From: CAZJFH01 sp964545205
GTDB taxonomy: Bacteria > Pseudomonadota > Alphaproteobacteria > Rhodospirillales > Magnetospirillaceae
NCBI GenBank assembly: GCA_964545205.1
Contig: CAZJFH010000066.1
Location: 1-28,553 of the forward strand
Length of the DNA: 28,553 nucleotides
Direction: 5' to 3'
The notes beneath the pieces were generated by a model. That model made no database searches. It was not told the origin of the DNA and saw only the letters and a program-made list of their open reading frames with translations. A program made the position numbers and the translations under genes. Shown piece after piece: positions 1 through 7,758 of the stretch. Within the stretch, counting starts at the first letter, position 1. Each line of letters begins with the position of its first letter.

Positions 1-55
1 ACCAGGCCTTGGGCATGCGGTCTTCGTCCAGAAGGTACTTGGTGCTGTCGGTCAT
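1..55 (-). CDS. TrpB-like PLP-dependent enzyme, N-terminal fragment
   Basis: Only the first 18 codons are present; the gene runs off the left edge. Read leftward from the ATG at 55-53 it gives MTDSTKYLLDEDRMPKAW. This matches the start of the second type of tryptophan synthase beta chain (TrpB2-like, fold-type II PLP enzymes), which typically opens with a TK-[FY]LLDE-x-R-[IM]PKAW pattern. Members convert indole plus serine to tryptophan or act in indole salvage, often without a TrpA partner. It diverges from the diguanylate cyclase at 205, and a perfect palindrome at 82-99 lies 27 bases upstream of its start. The family call rests on this short motif only. Confidence 0.6.
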   Translation of the reverse strand, partial: MTDSTKYLLDEDRMPKAW

Positions 56-81
56 GAGGCGCCTCCCGTGTCTTCCCGAGA

Positions 82-99
82 CGAAAGTTTTAACTTTCG
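82..99. promoter_or_regulatory. Perfect inverted repeat, candidate operator
   Basis: CGAAAGTT and AACTTTCG form two perfect 8-base arms around a TT spacer. It is AT-rich against very GC-rich surroundings. It lies between two divergent genes, 27 bases from the leftward TrpB-like start and 106 bases from the rightward diguanylate cyclase start. Symmetry and position suggest a dimeric repressor or activator site. The regulator is unknown. Confidence 0.45.
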
Positions 100-204
100 G
101 CCAGGGGAAATGCTAGTGCGCTGGCGAATCGGCGGCGATGACGATACTCTTTCGACGGAGAAGGCGCGCACAGACGCGCCCGCGATGGGAGGTTCCCCAG
201 GACG

Positions 205-1917
205 ATGACTCAACCGGACTCCGCCACCCGCGCCGCCGGTCCCAATCCCGCGGAACTGCTGCGCAGCCTGCTGGACAACATCCCCGGCGGCGTGACGATG
301 TTCGGTCCGGACCTCGAGATGATCGCCTGCAACGACAGGTTCCGGCAGCTCCTGGACCTGCCCGACCACCTGTTCGAGCGCGGCCTGCCGTCGTTCGAGA
401 CGCTGATCCGCTTCAACGCCGCACGCGGCGAATACGGCGCCTGCGACGTCGAGGAGCGCGTCCAGAACGTCCTGAGCCTGGCCCGCGACGTGAAGCCGCA
501 CGTCTACCAGCGCACCCGGCCCGACGGCACGGTGCTGGAAATCCGCGGCACGCCGCTGCCCGGCGGCGGCTTCGTGACCATCTACATCGACATCACCGAC
601 CGCGAGAAGGCCGAGCAGGAGGCGACCCGCTACGCCACCTATCTGCGGACCGTGCTCGACAGCCTGCCGCAGGGCGTCAGCGTGTTCGACGAGAACCTCG
701 AACTGGTGCTGTGCAACGCCGGCTTCGTCAAGGTGCTCGACCTGCCGGAAAGCCTGGCCAGGCCGGGCATGCACTTCCCCGACCTGTTGTGGTTCAACGC
801 CCATCGCGGCGAGTACGACGGCGTCGACCCCGACGAGTACGTGCGCTGGCGCACCAGCCAGGCGCTGCATTTCGAGCCGCACCGCTTCGAGCGCACCCGG
901 CCCAACGGCCGCTCGCTCGACATCCAGGGCAATCCGATGCGCGTCGGCGAGCACGTGGTCGGTTTCGTCACCACCTACACCGACGTCACCGAATCCCGCC
1001 GCGTCGAGCAGGAACTGCGGCGGGTCAACACGCTGTTCGAGGAGGCGATCGCCTATTCGCCGACCTATGTCTGGGAGGTCGACGCCGAGGGCCGCTTCAC
1101 CTTCGTCAAGGGCACCGACAAGGTGCTGGGCTACGAGCCGGCGGAACTGGTCGGGCGGCGCTTCGGCGAGCTGCGCTGCCGCGACGTGGGCTGCCGCGAG
1201 CACCGCGACGGGCTCGACCGCGCCTTTCGCGCCCGCGAGCCCTACGAGCACGTGCTGACCTGCGCCATGCACAAGGACGGCAGCCATTTGTGGCTGTCGG
1301 CCAGCGCCCATCCGATCAGCGACCCTGCCGGCGCCTTCGCCGGCTACCGCGGGGTCGGCTTCGACGTCACCGAGACCACCAACATCCGCCGCGAGCTCGA
1401 GCGCATGGCGCTGCTCGATCCGCTGACCGGGCTCGCCAACCGGCGCAAGTTCCTGGACCGCTTCCGCCTCGAGAGCGAGCGCCAGCAGCGCCATGGCCAG
1501 CCGCTGTCGCTGCTGATCCTCGACGTCGACCACTTCAAGGGCGTCAACGACGCCTTCGGCCATCTCACCGGCGACATGTGCCTGAAATGCGTCGCCGACC
1601 TGCTGGTGCTGGCGGTGCGCAAGATCGACCTGGTGTCGCGGTTCGGCGGCGAGGAGTTCATCGTGCTGCTGCCCGAGACCGACGGCCACGGGGCGGTGAC
1701 CGTGGCCGAGAAGCTGCGCGCCGCCGTCGAGGGGCTGAACATTCCGATCGAGAACCGGTTCGAGCCGCTCAACATCACCGTGTCGATCGGCGTCGCCTCC
1801 ATGTCGGCCAAGGCGCCGGTGTCGTTCGACGACCTGATGGAGGTCGCCGACCAGGGCCTCTACGTCGCCAAGAAGAACGGCCGCAACCGCGTCTGCTGCC
1901 ACCGCGAACTGGCATGA
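205..1917 (+). CDS. PAS-PAS-PAS-GGDEF diguanylate cyclase
   Basis: This 570-residue, apparently cytoplasmic protein would make cyclic di-GMP from two GTP in response to a signal sensed by its PAS domains. Two similar PAS domains of the PAS-7 type lie at about residues 12-135 and 145-270; both contain an RF-x-x-L/GF-x-x-L-type helix and a shared RTRP-[DN]-G segment. A third PAS spans about 275-400. The GGDEF domain follows from about 410, starting with the usual DPLTGLANRR. The active-site motif is GGEEF (481-485), and RKID at 472-475, five residues earlier, fits the RxxD inhibitory I-site, so product inhibition is likely. No transmembrane segment or EAL domain is seen. The ATG at 205 is preceded by GGGAGG. 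Its stop overlaps the next start as ATGA, implying translational coupling to the RidA-family gene. The input signal cannot be read from sequence. Confidence 0.93.
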   Translation: MTQPDSATRAAGPNPAELLRSLLDNIPGGVTMFGPDLEMIACNDRFRQLLDLPDHLFERGLPSFETLIRFNAARGEYGACDVEERVQNVLSLARDVKPHVYQRTRPDGTVLEIRGTPLPGGGFVTIYIDITDREKAEQEATRYATYLRTVLDSLPQGVSVFDENLELVLCNAGFVKVLDLPESLARPGMHFPDLLWFNAHRGEYDGVDPDEYVRWRTSQALHFEPHRFERTRPNGRSLDIQGNPMRVGEHVVGFVTTYTDVTESRRVEQELRRVNTLFEEAIAYSPTYVWEVDAEGRFTFVKGTDKVLGYEPAELVGRRFGELRCRDVGCREHRDGLDRAFRAREPYEHVLTCAMHKDGSHLWLSASAHPISDPAGAFAGYRGVGFDVTETTNIRRELERMALLDPLTGLANRRKFLDRFRLESERQQRHGQPLSLLILDVDHFKGVNDAFGHLTGDMCLKCVADLLVLAVRKIDLVSRFGGEEFIVLLPETDGHGAVTVAEKLRAAVEGLNIPIENRFEPLNITVSIGVASMSAKAPVSFDDLMEVADQGLYVAKKNGRNRVCCHRELA

Positions 1918-2396
1918 GCGCGATCGAGGACCGCCTGGCCGCGCTCGGCGTCGTGCTGCCGCCGGCCGCCGCGCCGAAGGCCAACTACGTGCCGGCCGCG
2001 CCCGGCGGCGGGCTGGTGTTCGTCTCCGGCCAGGGGCCGATGACCGCCGACGGCGCCATCCTGCATCCCGGCATCGTCGGCCGCGACGTCACGCCCGACC
2101 AGGCGCGCGCCGCCGCGCGGCTGACCGCGATCAACCTGATCGCCCAGTTCAAGGCGGCCTGCGGCGGCGACCTCGACCGCCTGGTCCGGGTGGTCAAGCT
2201 GACCGGCTTCGTCGCCGCGACCCCCGACTTCACCGGTCATCCCCGGGTGATCGACGGCGCCTCGGAGCTGATGGTCGAGGCCTTCGGTCCGGCGGTCGGC
2301 GCCCACGCCCGCGCCGCCGTCGGCGCCCCCGCCCTGCCCTTCGGCATCTGCGTCGAGATCGAGGCGGTGATCGCGGTCATGAGCACGTCGCCGTGA
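1914..2396 (+). CDS. RidA/YjgF-family protein
   Basis: A 160-residue protein of the RidA (YjgF/YER057c/UK114) superfamily. RidA proper hydrolyses reactive enamines and imines released by PLP enzymes; many subfamilies have unknown substrates. Recognisable features are GLVFVSGQGP near residue 38, the R-x-V-x-L-x-GFV segment in the middle, and the C-terminal HARAAVGAPALP with the arginine that binds substrate carboxylates in RidA, followed by VEIEAV. It is about 30 residues longer than classical RidA, as in the RidA-like group with an N-terminal extension (roughly IEDRLAALGVVLPP). Its ATG overlaps the preceding TGA (ATGA at 1914-1917), so it is probably co-translated with the diguanylate cyclase. 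A TrpB-like PLP enzyme sits just across the divergent promoter region. Confidence 0.9.
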   Translation: MSAIEDRLAALGVVLPPAAAPKANYVPAAPGGGLVFVSGQGPMTADGAILHPGIVGRDVTPDQARAAARLTAINLIAQFKAACGGDLDRLVRVVKLTGFVAATPDFTGHPRVIDGASELMVEAFGPAVGAHARAAVGAPALPFGICVEIEAVIAVMSTSP

Positions 2397-2408
2397 GCGG
2401 GCGCCGCG

Positions 2409-4487
2409 TCACTCCTTCGGCGCCGTGTAGACGCCGTCCCAGTCGGGCGGCGGCGGGTCGGCGCGGTAGCGGCGGGCGCGTTCGGCCATCACCTCGGGCG
2501 GCGTGATCCTGGTGCCGGCGTCGATCGGGTGGCGCAGCGTCTCCCAGATCGCCAGCGCGCCGGCGAAGTCGCGCGCCCGATAGCGCCGCAGGCCCTCCTG
2601 GTAGCGCCCGACATAGGCGCGCAATTCGTCGCCGGCCGCGTCGAGCGCGGCCAGCGGCTCGTAGATGGTCAGCGGCTTGTCCTTGCCCTTGACCCGCACG
2701 CGGTCGAGTTCGCACAGCAGGAAATCGCCGGCCACCCGGCGCGCGGTGTCCTCGGCGACGACGACGCGGCAGCCGTACTGGCCGGGCAGGCCCTCCATGC
2801 GCGAGGCGATGTTCACCGTCTCGCCGACCGCGGTGTAGTTGAAGCGCCGCTTGGTGCCGACGTTGCCGACGGTCGCCTGGCCCGAACACAGGCCGATCTT
2901 GACCGAGAAGCCGTGGCCGCCGTGCGCGGCGTCGTCGTGCCGGGCGGCGGCGATGCGCTCGGCCGCCGCCAGCGCCGCGCGGACGGCGTTGCCGGGATGG
3001 CCGTCGTCGGGGGCCGGCGCGCCCCACATCGCCATCACCGCGTCGCCGATGAACTTGTCGACATAGCCGCCGGTCGCCTCGACCGCGTCGACGATGTGGG
3101 CGAGATAGCGGTTGGTCACCTCCATCAGTTCCTCCGGCCCGACCAGCCCCGACAGCGCGGTGAAGCCGGACAGGTCGGCGAACATCACGGTGACGTCGCG
3201 GACTTCGCCACCGAGCCGCAGTTCGCTGCCCTGGGCCAGGCGCTCGACGATCACCGGCGACAGGTAATGGCTGAAGGCGTGCTGGACCTGGCGGCGGCGG
3301 CGCTCCTCGACCAGCCAGCGGGCGGAATAGGCGATGCCAAGCGACAACACGGCGGCGACGATCGGAAACGACGGCGGCAGCCAGAAGTGCCGCGCCAGCA
3401 GGGCGGCGTCGGCCAGGAACAGCGCCGTCACCGCCGCCGCCAGCGCCGCCGCCGCCGTCCACGGGCTCAGCCCGAAGCCCATCGCGGCGCCGAGCACCGC
3501 CGCCGCGGCGGCGACCGCGGTCGCCAGCCACAGCGGCGACTCCTGGACCGTCAGGCCGCGCGCCACCGCATCGGCGATCAGCGCGTGCACGAAAACCCCC
3601 GGCACCGTGCCGGACAGCGGGTTGGAGACCCCGGCCTGGCGCAGATCGCAGCCCTCGCCCTCGGGCGGCGCGTGGGTGGCCTCGCTCTCGGGCGGCACCG
3701 GGAACAGGCGGTCGGCGGCCGGCTTGCGGTCTTCCTCGGGCAGCGCGCTGCCGACCAGCACCATGCGGCCGCCGAACGCCTGCGCCAGCACCTGCGGCGA
3801 CTCGGCGCAGCGCAGCACGTCGATCAGCGAATAGGCCGGCAGGCGCATCTCCAGCGGGCCGGTCGGCGCGGCCAGCGCGTGCTCCGGCATCGCCGGCCCG
3901 CCCGCCCGTTGCAGCAGGCTGGCGATCAGCGTCGGGTGCTCGACGCCGTCCTCGTCGGGGAAGTGCGAGACCAGCCGGCGGAACACGCCGTCGCCGTCGG
4001 GCGCCATCTCGACCAGCGCCAGCGCCTCGTCGTCGCCGAGGGCGAAATAGTACGGCATCGCCACCGTCGTCTGCGCCGAGCGCCCCAGCACCAGGCGCTC
4101 GGAATGCTCGCTGAGCGCACGCAGGAACGGCTGGTCGAAATCGGCCCGGAACAGGTTGGGGCTGTATTCGAAGATCAGGTCGAAGCCCACCGAGCGGGCG
4201 CCGGCGGCGGCGAGCGAGTCGAGCAGCAGCGCCCAATAGGGCGCCAGGAACGTGCGCGGCAGCGGCGCGAATTCCTCGGAGGCCAGGGTGCGGTCGTCGA
4301 GCAGCACCAGGGCGACCGCCGCCGCCTCGTCGACGCCCTCGGGCGTCGTCCAGCCGGCGGCGATGCGGGCGGCGAAATCGAACGCCAGGCCGTCGCTGGG
4401 CAGAACGCCGCCGCCGATCCAGGTGGCGGCGGCGACCACCATCGCGCACAGGCCCGCGACGGCGAGCCGATAGTATCGGCGCACCAT
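2409..4487 (-). CDS. CHASE2-domain class III adenylate/guanylate cyclase
   Basis: A 692-residue membrane protein with an N-terminal membrane helix (about 8-27), an extracytoplasmic CHASE2 sensor (about 30-315), three clustered membrane helices (about 320-341, 345-366, 372-392), then a class III cyclase domain (about 425-600). It should make cAMP, or possibly cGMP, in the cytoplasm. Counting from a TTG one codon upstream of the chosen ATG, both metal-binding aspartates are present (D439 in FADLSGFT, D483 in FIGDAVMAMWG), as are the base-binding K479 and the transition-state residues N560 and R564 (TVNIASR). The purine-selecting position is Thr553 (YTAVGETVN) rather than Asp, the class IIIb hallmark seen in bicarbonate-responsive cyclases. 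No clear Shine-Dalgarno precedes ATG 4487; a TTG lies at 4490. The FecR-like gene ends 28 bases upstream, and the 3' end converges on the RidA gene with a 12-base gap. Confidence 0.92.
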   Translation of the reverse strand: MVRRYYRLAVAGLCAMVVAAATWIGGGVLPSDGLAFDFAARIAAGWTTPEGVDEAAAVALVLLDDRTLASEEFAPLPRTFLAPYWALLLDSLAAAGARSVGFDLIFEYSPNLFRADFDQPFLRALSEHSERLVLGRSAQTTVAMPYYFALGDDEALALVEMAPDGDGVFRRLVSHFPDEDGVEHPTLIASLLQRAGGPAMPEHALAAPTGPLEMRLPAYSLIDVLRCAESPQVLAQAFGGRMVLVGSALPEEDRKPAADRLFPVPPESEATHAPPEGEGCDLRQAGVSNPLSGTVPGVFVHALIADAVARGLTVQESPLWLATAVAAAAAVLGAAMGFGLSPWTAAAALAAAVTALFLADAALLARHFWLPPSFPIVAAVLSLGIAYSARWLVEERRRRQVQHAFSHYLSPVIVERLAQGSELRLGGEVRDVTVMFADLSGFTALSGLVGPEELMEVTNRYLAHIVDAVEATGGYVDKFIGDAVMAMWGAPAPDDGHPGNAVRAALAAAERIAAARHDDAAHGGHGFSVKIGLCSGQATVGNVGTKRRFNYTAVGETVNIASRMEGLPGQYGCRVVVAEDTARRVAGDFLLCELDRVRVKGKDKPLTIYEPLAALDAAGDELRAYVGRYQEGLRRYRARDFAGALAIWETLRHPIDAGTRITPPEVMAERARRYRADPPPPDWDGVYTAPKE

Positions 4488-4515
4488 CAAGCGGGCTGGC
4501 GCGGAGCGGCGATGC

Positions 4516-5181
4516 TCACTCGACCCGGAGCAGGCATTCGGTCTCGCCGGACGGCGCGTCCTTGGACACCGCGAAGTCGATCGCCATGCCCCTGGTGCCG
4601 GTGACCTTCGGCATCAGCTCGAGACGGTAGAGCTTGTTGGCGGTCAGCGCCGGGGCGTCGGCGGGCCAGCGCAGGACCGGGCCGGACAGCGGCACTTCGG
4701 CGACCGGCTCGTCGCCGTCGATCACCCGCGCCGCGACGAAGGTGCGGTTGGCGGCGCCGACCAGGCTGCACACCGGCTTCTCGGCCAGGAACGCCGTCGG
4801 GATCGAGCGCAGCCGCACGCCACCGGCGACGCCGGCGATCTTCATCTTGAGCTGCTTCGGGCATTTCTGCGGCTTCTCGTTCTCGATGGCGCCGCCGTCG
4901 AGCTGCACCTCCTCGGCGGTGAAGTTGAGCTTGCCCCCGGACACGGTCACCAGCCGGCACGACGGATAGTGCACGAAGGTCAGCTTGCCGTCGGCGCCCA
5001 GGTCGAGCCTGGTTTCCGGCGCCAGTTCGGTATACGGCGCGGTCTCGGGGCTGACGCTGCCGGTCACCGACATCACCAGGGCCACCGGACCGGCGTCCGG
5101 GTCGGCGGCGGCGGCGGCGGCGCCCGAATGGGCCATGGCGATCGCGGCGACGCAGCCGAAAAGAAGATTCTTGATGGACAT
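4516..5181 (-). CDS. Exported FecR-like beta-rich protein
   Basis: A 221-residue protein with a clear Sec signal (MSIKNLLFGCVAAIAMAHSG followed by an alanine run, cleavage near AAA-AD). The mature N-terminal half (VMSVTGSV, then LDLGADGKLTFVHYPSCRLVTVSGG) resembles the periplasmic beta-strand pattern of FecR-like domains, but the match is weak. The second half has an unassigned Ig-like pattern (LRWPADAPALTANKLYRLEL). The mature part has four cysteines, which could form disulfides in the periplasm. The ATG at 5181 has a good AAGGA Shine-Dalgarno and opens the signal peptide; a longer reading frame to a TTG at 5340 lacks these and is not preferred. Close coupling to a CHASE2 cyclase is suggestive, since FecR and CHASE2 domains often co-occur in bacterial sensory loci. 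The biochemical role is unknown. Confidence 0.75.
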   Translation of the reverse strand: MSIKNLLFGCVAAIAMAHSGAAAAAADPDAGPVALVMSVTGSVSPETAPYTELAPETRLDLGADGKLTFVHYPSCRLVTVSGGKLNFTAEEVQLDGGAIENEKPQKCPKQLKMKIAGVAGGVRLRSIPTAFLAEKPVCSLVGAANRTFVAARVIDGDEPVAEVPLSGPVLRWPADAPALTANKLYRLELMPKVTGTRGMAIDFAVSKDAPSGETECLLRVE

Positions 5182-5299
5182 CGCGGTTTCCTTTCTTCGG
5201 GCGCCCCGACCATTTCGGCGGACGGCGGCGTACTCCTTGGTTGATGTGATCATGCAGCAATCATGACTCCGGCGCGCCGCCGCGTCTGTGACGGCCGTC

Positions 5300-6085
5300 T
5301 CACCCCAACACGAGCCATGCCACCGCCGCCGCCAGGGCAAGGACGACGACCACCACCGCCCCGGCCCGGGCGCCGCGACGCGCCTGCGGCGGCTTCGCCT
5401 GCGGCGGCGGCTTGGCGGAGGCGGGCCGCGGCGGCTGGACGACGGTCGCGTCGGCCGCCGCCGGCTGGAACACGGTGGCGTCGGCGCTGACCGGCCGGAA
5501 CACCGTCGCGTCCTCCTGGACCTGGCGCACCACCGTCGCGTCCTCGTCCTGCGGCGGCGGCGGCGGACGCTTGGGCAGCGAGGCCTGCAGCGCCGCGGCC
5601 AACGCCTGGGCGAAGGCCTGGGCGTCGGCGTGGCGGGCCTCGGGGCGCTTGGCCATCGCCTTGACCACGGGCTCGTCGAAGGCGGCCGGGACGTCGGCGA
5701 CCTTCGAGGGCGGCGGCGGCATCATCGACTGGACGCGCTGCGGGATGCTGGCGGGCGGTCCCGAGAACGGCGACTGCCCGGTCAGCAGCCGATAGAGCAC
5801 CACGCCGGCCGAGAACACGTCGGCGGCCGGCGACGGCGGCTGCCCGGCATGGCGCTCGGGAGCGGCGTAGTCCGGCATCGGCGCGCCCGAGGGCGGCGCC
5901 AGGCGGGCGTCGGTGTCGGTGAGCTGGACATGGGCGGGATCGACCGCGCCGTGCGCGCGGCCCTCGGCGTGCATCCGCTTCAGGCCGTACAGCACCGCGG
6001 TGACGATCGCCGCCGCCTTGGTGGCGGGAAACTGCCGCCCCTCGGCCAGGAGCCCATCGAGATCGCGCCAGTTCCCGTCCGTCAT
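5300..6085 (-). CDS. Membrane-anchored Ser/Thr kinase-like protein, probable pseudokinase
   Basis: A 261-residue protein with the C-lobe of a Hanks-type kinase but almost no N-lobe: no glycine loop and no VAIK lysine. The catalytic loop, normally HRDxKPxN, reads HGAVDPAHV (45-53), so the catalytic Asp, the Lys and the Asn are all replaced, and no DFG is visible. The YAAPE activation-segment end (73-77) and the ADVFSAGVVLYRLLTG helix (88-103) are conserved, which secures the family. After a proline-rich linker come four DATV[VF] motifs at 182, 192, 202 and 212, exactly 10 residues apart, then a basic stretch and one membrane helix (242-260). It is therefore probably catalytically dead and acts as a scaffold or phospho-acceptor. 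It starts 19 bases after the PP2C gene with a GGGAGG Shine-Dalgarno, implying a shared transcript. Residual activity cannot be excluded. Confidence 0.85.
   Translation of the reverse strand: MTDGNWRDLDGLLAEGRQFPATKAAAIVTAVLYGLKRMHAEGRAHGAVDPAHVQLTDTDARLAPPSGAPMPDYAAPERHAGQPPSPAADVFSAGVVLYRLLTGQSPFSGPPASIPQRVQSMMPPPPSKVADVPAAFDEPVVKAMAKRPEARHADAQAFAQALAAALQASLPKRPPPPPQDEDATVVRQVQEDATVFRPVSADATVFQPAAADATVVQPPRPASAKPPPQAKPPQARRGARAGAVVVVVLALAAAVAWLVLG
5429..5548 (-). repeat. Four tandem 30-bp units encoding 10-residue DATV[VF] repeats
   Basis: Inside the kinase-like gene, residues 180-219 repeat with a 10-residue period. The cores are DATVV, DATVF, DATVF and DATVV, each preceded by Asp, Glu or Ala and followed by [RQ]-x-[VP]. 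Each Thr sits in an acidic-to-hydrophobic context typical of phosphothreonine sites in kinase juxtamembrane regions. The DNA units are diverged, so the protein repeat appears conserved rather than newly duplicated. Confidence 0.85.
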
Positions 6086-6104
6086 CGCCGGCCTCCCTGC
6101 CCAG

Positions 6105-6875
6105 TCAGGCGCATCGCGCCAGGACCACCGTCACATTGTCGTCGCCGCCGGCCTCGTTGGCCTTCGTCACCAGCGTCTCGCAGGCCTGCTCCAGCCCGGC
6201 GCCGGCATCGAGACCGGCGAGCACGCCGGCGATCTCGGCGTCGTCGAGCATTCCGGTCAGCCCGTCCGAGCACGCCAGATAGACGTCGCCGCTGTAGACG
6301 CGCTCGAGGAACAGGTCGGCCTCGATCTCCGGCCACGGCCCGAGGGCGCGCAGGATGATGTTGCGCCGCGGCGCCGCCCCCTGGCGGCCGTTCTCGAGCC
6401 ATTCCTGGTAGAGCGTGTGGTCGCGCGTCAACTGCCGCAGCCCGCCGTCGCGCCAGCGGTACAGGCGGCTGTCGCCGACGTTGAAGATGCCGATGTGGTC
6501 GGACGGGTTCAGCAGCCAGGCGCCGACCAGCGTCGTGCCCATGCCGGCGCCCTCGGGATAGCCCTGGGCGGCGTTCTCGTCGTAGACGCGGCGGTTGGCG
6601 GCGCGGACCGCGTCGCGCAGCAGATCGAGCTGGCGGCGGAACGAATCGCGGCCGCCGGCATCGACCGCCGCCGCGTTCGCGCGAAGCTGGGCGAGCAGGG
6701 CCTCGGCGGCGAGCCGGCTGGCGACCTCGCCCTTGTCGTGGCCGCCCATGCCGTCGGCGACCGCCATCAGGCCGAGCCCGGCGTCGAGGCAGTGCGAATC
6801 CTCGTTGAGCTTCCGCCGGCGACCGACGTCGCTGCGGGCGGCTATGGTCATTCTTCTGGCCGGGATTTCAGTCAT
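6105..6875 (-). CDS. PP2C-family Ser/Thr protein phosphatase
   Basis: A 256-residue soluble metal-dependent phosphatase (PPM/PP2C) that should remove phosphate from Ser/Thr residues. The family motifs occur in order: RKLNEDS (21-27), the metal-binding VADGMGGHDKGE (39-50), GMGTTLVG, VGDSRLYRW, LTRDHTL, ACSDGLTGML and the C-terminal GGDDNVTVVL (243 onward). All metal-ligand aspartates are present, so it should be active. ATG 6875 has GGAAG at a suitable distance; another in-frame ATG lies at 6851, and a longer frame reaches 6959. It precedes the kinase-like gene by 19 bases. Kinase/phosphatase pairing is normal for Hanks-type systems, but here the adjacent kinase looks dead, so the phosphorylating enzyme must lie elsewhere or the pair works differently. 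Confidence 0.95.
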   Translation of the reverse strand: MTEIPARRMTIAARSDVGRRRKLNEDSHCLDAGLGLMAVADGMGGHDKGEVASRLAAEALLAQLRANAAAVDAGGRDSFRRQLDLLRDAVRAANRRVYDENAAQGYPEGAGMGTTLVGAWLLNPSDHIGIFNVGDSRLYRWRDGGLRQLTRDHTLYQEWLENGRQGAAPRRNIILRALGPWPEIEADLFLERVYSGDVYLACSDGLTGMLDDAEIAGVLAGLDAGAGLEQACETLVTKANEAGGDDNVTVVLARCA

Positions 6876-6897
6876 CGTTCTTCCGCAGGCGGCGGTA

Positions 6898-6914
6898 CGG
6901 GCCGCGACGGCCCG
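6898..6914. other. Short perfect GC hairpin between ODP-like and PP2C genes
   Basis: CGGGCCG and CGGCCCG pair perfectly (7 bp) around a CGA loop, within the 115-base gap between the ODP-like gene and the PP2C gene. No T-run follows on either strand, so it does not look like a normal intrinsic terminator. It may be an RNA-processing or partial attenuation structure, or simply a product of high GC content. Confidence 0.35.
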
Positions 6915-6990
6915 CCCAAGCGTCCCGCGTAGAATGGCACCGGCTCGCGCGCACTGCAATGCGTTGAGGGCCTGGTGACGGAACCGCCTC

Positions 6991-7743
6991 TCAGCCGGCG
7001 CGCATCACGCCGAGGCCGCTGCCGATCTCGAGCCCGGCGAACCAGTCGATGAAGCGCCGGACGTCGTCGCCGCGGAACAGCAGCCCGTGCTGCGGCGCCA
7101 GCACGTCGATCTCCATGCCCGAGACCGTCGCCACCCAGGCGTCGCGGGCCGCCGGCGAGCCCATCCAGCGGCGGTGGAAGGCGTCCATGTAGCGGACGTG
7201 CTCGGCGAAATCCTCGACGAACATGCTCTCGACCGGCGCCGGCAGCAGGGCGGCGCCGACGTCGCCGCTGAACAGCACCCTGGCCTTTGGATCGTACAGA
7301 TTGTAGTTGCCGGGCGAGTGCAGGTAGTGCGCCGGCAGCATGCGCAGGCGCAGCCCGCCCAGCGAAATCTCGCGGCCGTCGTCGGGGATCGTGGTGACGG
7401 TGCCCTGGCGATCGAAATGCGAGACGAACCCGGTCCACATCCACGGCACGTGGACCTCGACGTCGCGGCGGCACACCTGCCGCCACAACGGCAGCGCCGA
7501 GGAGACGTCGGGGTCCTGGTGCGAAACGAAGATGTGCCCCACCTGCTCGATCGGCAGTTCGGCGGTCAGCGCCGCGATCATCGTCGGAAACACCTCCATG
7601 CCGCCCGGATCGAGCAGCATCACCGAGCTGCCGTTGCAGACGGCGTACTGGACGGTGTCGATGACGTTGTCGGGACGCGCCGGATCCTGGCCGAACGCCA
7701 GCCAGCGATGCGAGCCCTCGCGGAAAATCGTGGTGCACCTCAT
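6991..7743 (-). CDS. Oxygen-binding di-iron (ODP-like) metallo-beta-lactamase-fold protein
   Basis: A 250-residue soluble protein with the metallo-beta-lactamase fold in its flavodiiron/ODP variant. Metal ligands read as HQDPD (75-79, instead of the hydrolase HxHxDH), H139 or H142 in AHYLHSPGN, D161 in FSGDVGA and H219 in PQHG. The HxDxD signature is that of ODP, the di-iron oxygen sensor that works with chemotaxis proteins in Treponema denticola. There is no flavodoxin domain, so flavin-dependent oxygen reduction by this chain alone is unlikely. The start has AGGAGAGG just upstream and lies 15 bases after the MCP-like gene, so the two are very probably co-expressed. The chemosensory neighbour supports an oxygen- or redox-sensing role. 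A peroxidase-like or hydrolytic activity is the alternative. Confidence 0.82.
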   Translation of the reverse strand: MRCTTIFREGSHRWLAFGQDPARPDNVIDTVQYAVCNGSSVMLLDPGGMEVFPTMIAALTAELPIEQVGHIFVSHQDPDVSSALPLWRQVCRRDVEVHVPWMWTGFVSHFDRQGTVTTIPDDGREISLGGLRLRMLPAHYLHSPGNYNLYDPKARVLFSGDVGAALLPAPVESMFVEDFAEHVRYMDAFHRRWMGSPAARDAWVATVSGMEIDVLAPQHGLLFRGDDVRRFIDWFAGLEIGSGLGVMRAG

Positions 7744-7758
7744 CGGAAACCCTCTCCT

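Noticed and set aside
52..1902. Long leftward frame opposite the diguanylate cyclase
   Set aside because: Low-complexity shadow translation. The real leftward gene here is the TrpB-like start at 55, in another frame.
5182..5340. N-terminal extension of the FecR-like protein to a TTG at 5340
   Set aside because: It would bury the signal peptide 53 residues inside and overlap the kinase-like gene; the ATG at 5181 has a proper Shine-Dalgarno.
5300..6085. Active Ser/Thr kinase call
   Set aside because: The ATP-binding N-lobe, catalytic Asp and DFG motif are missing, so it is described as kinase-like and probably inactive.
6898..6914. Terminator separating the ODP-like and PP2C genes
   Set aside because: The hairpin is perfect but has no T-run on the minus strand. 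It is kept only as an unassigned structure.
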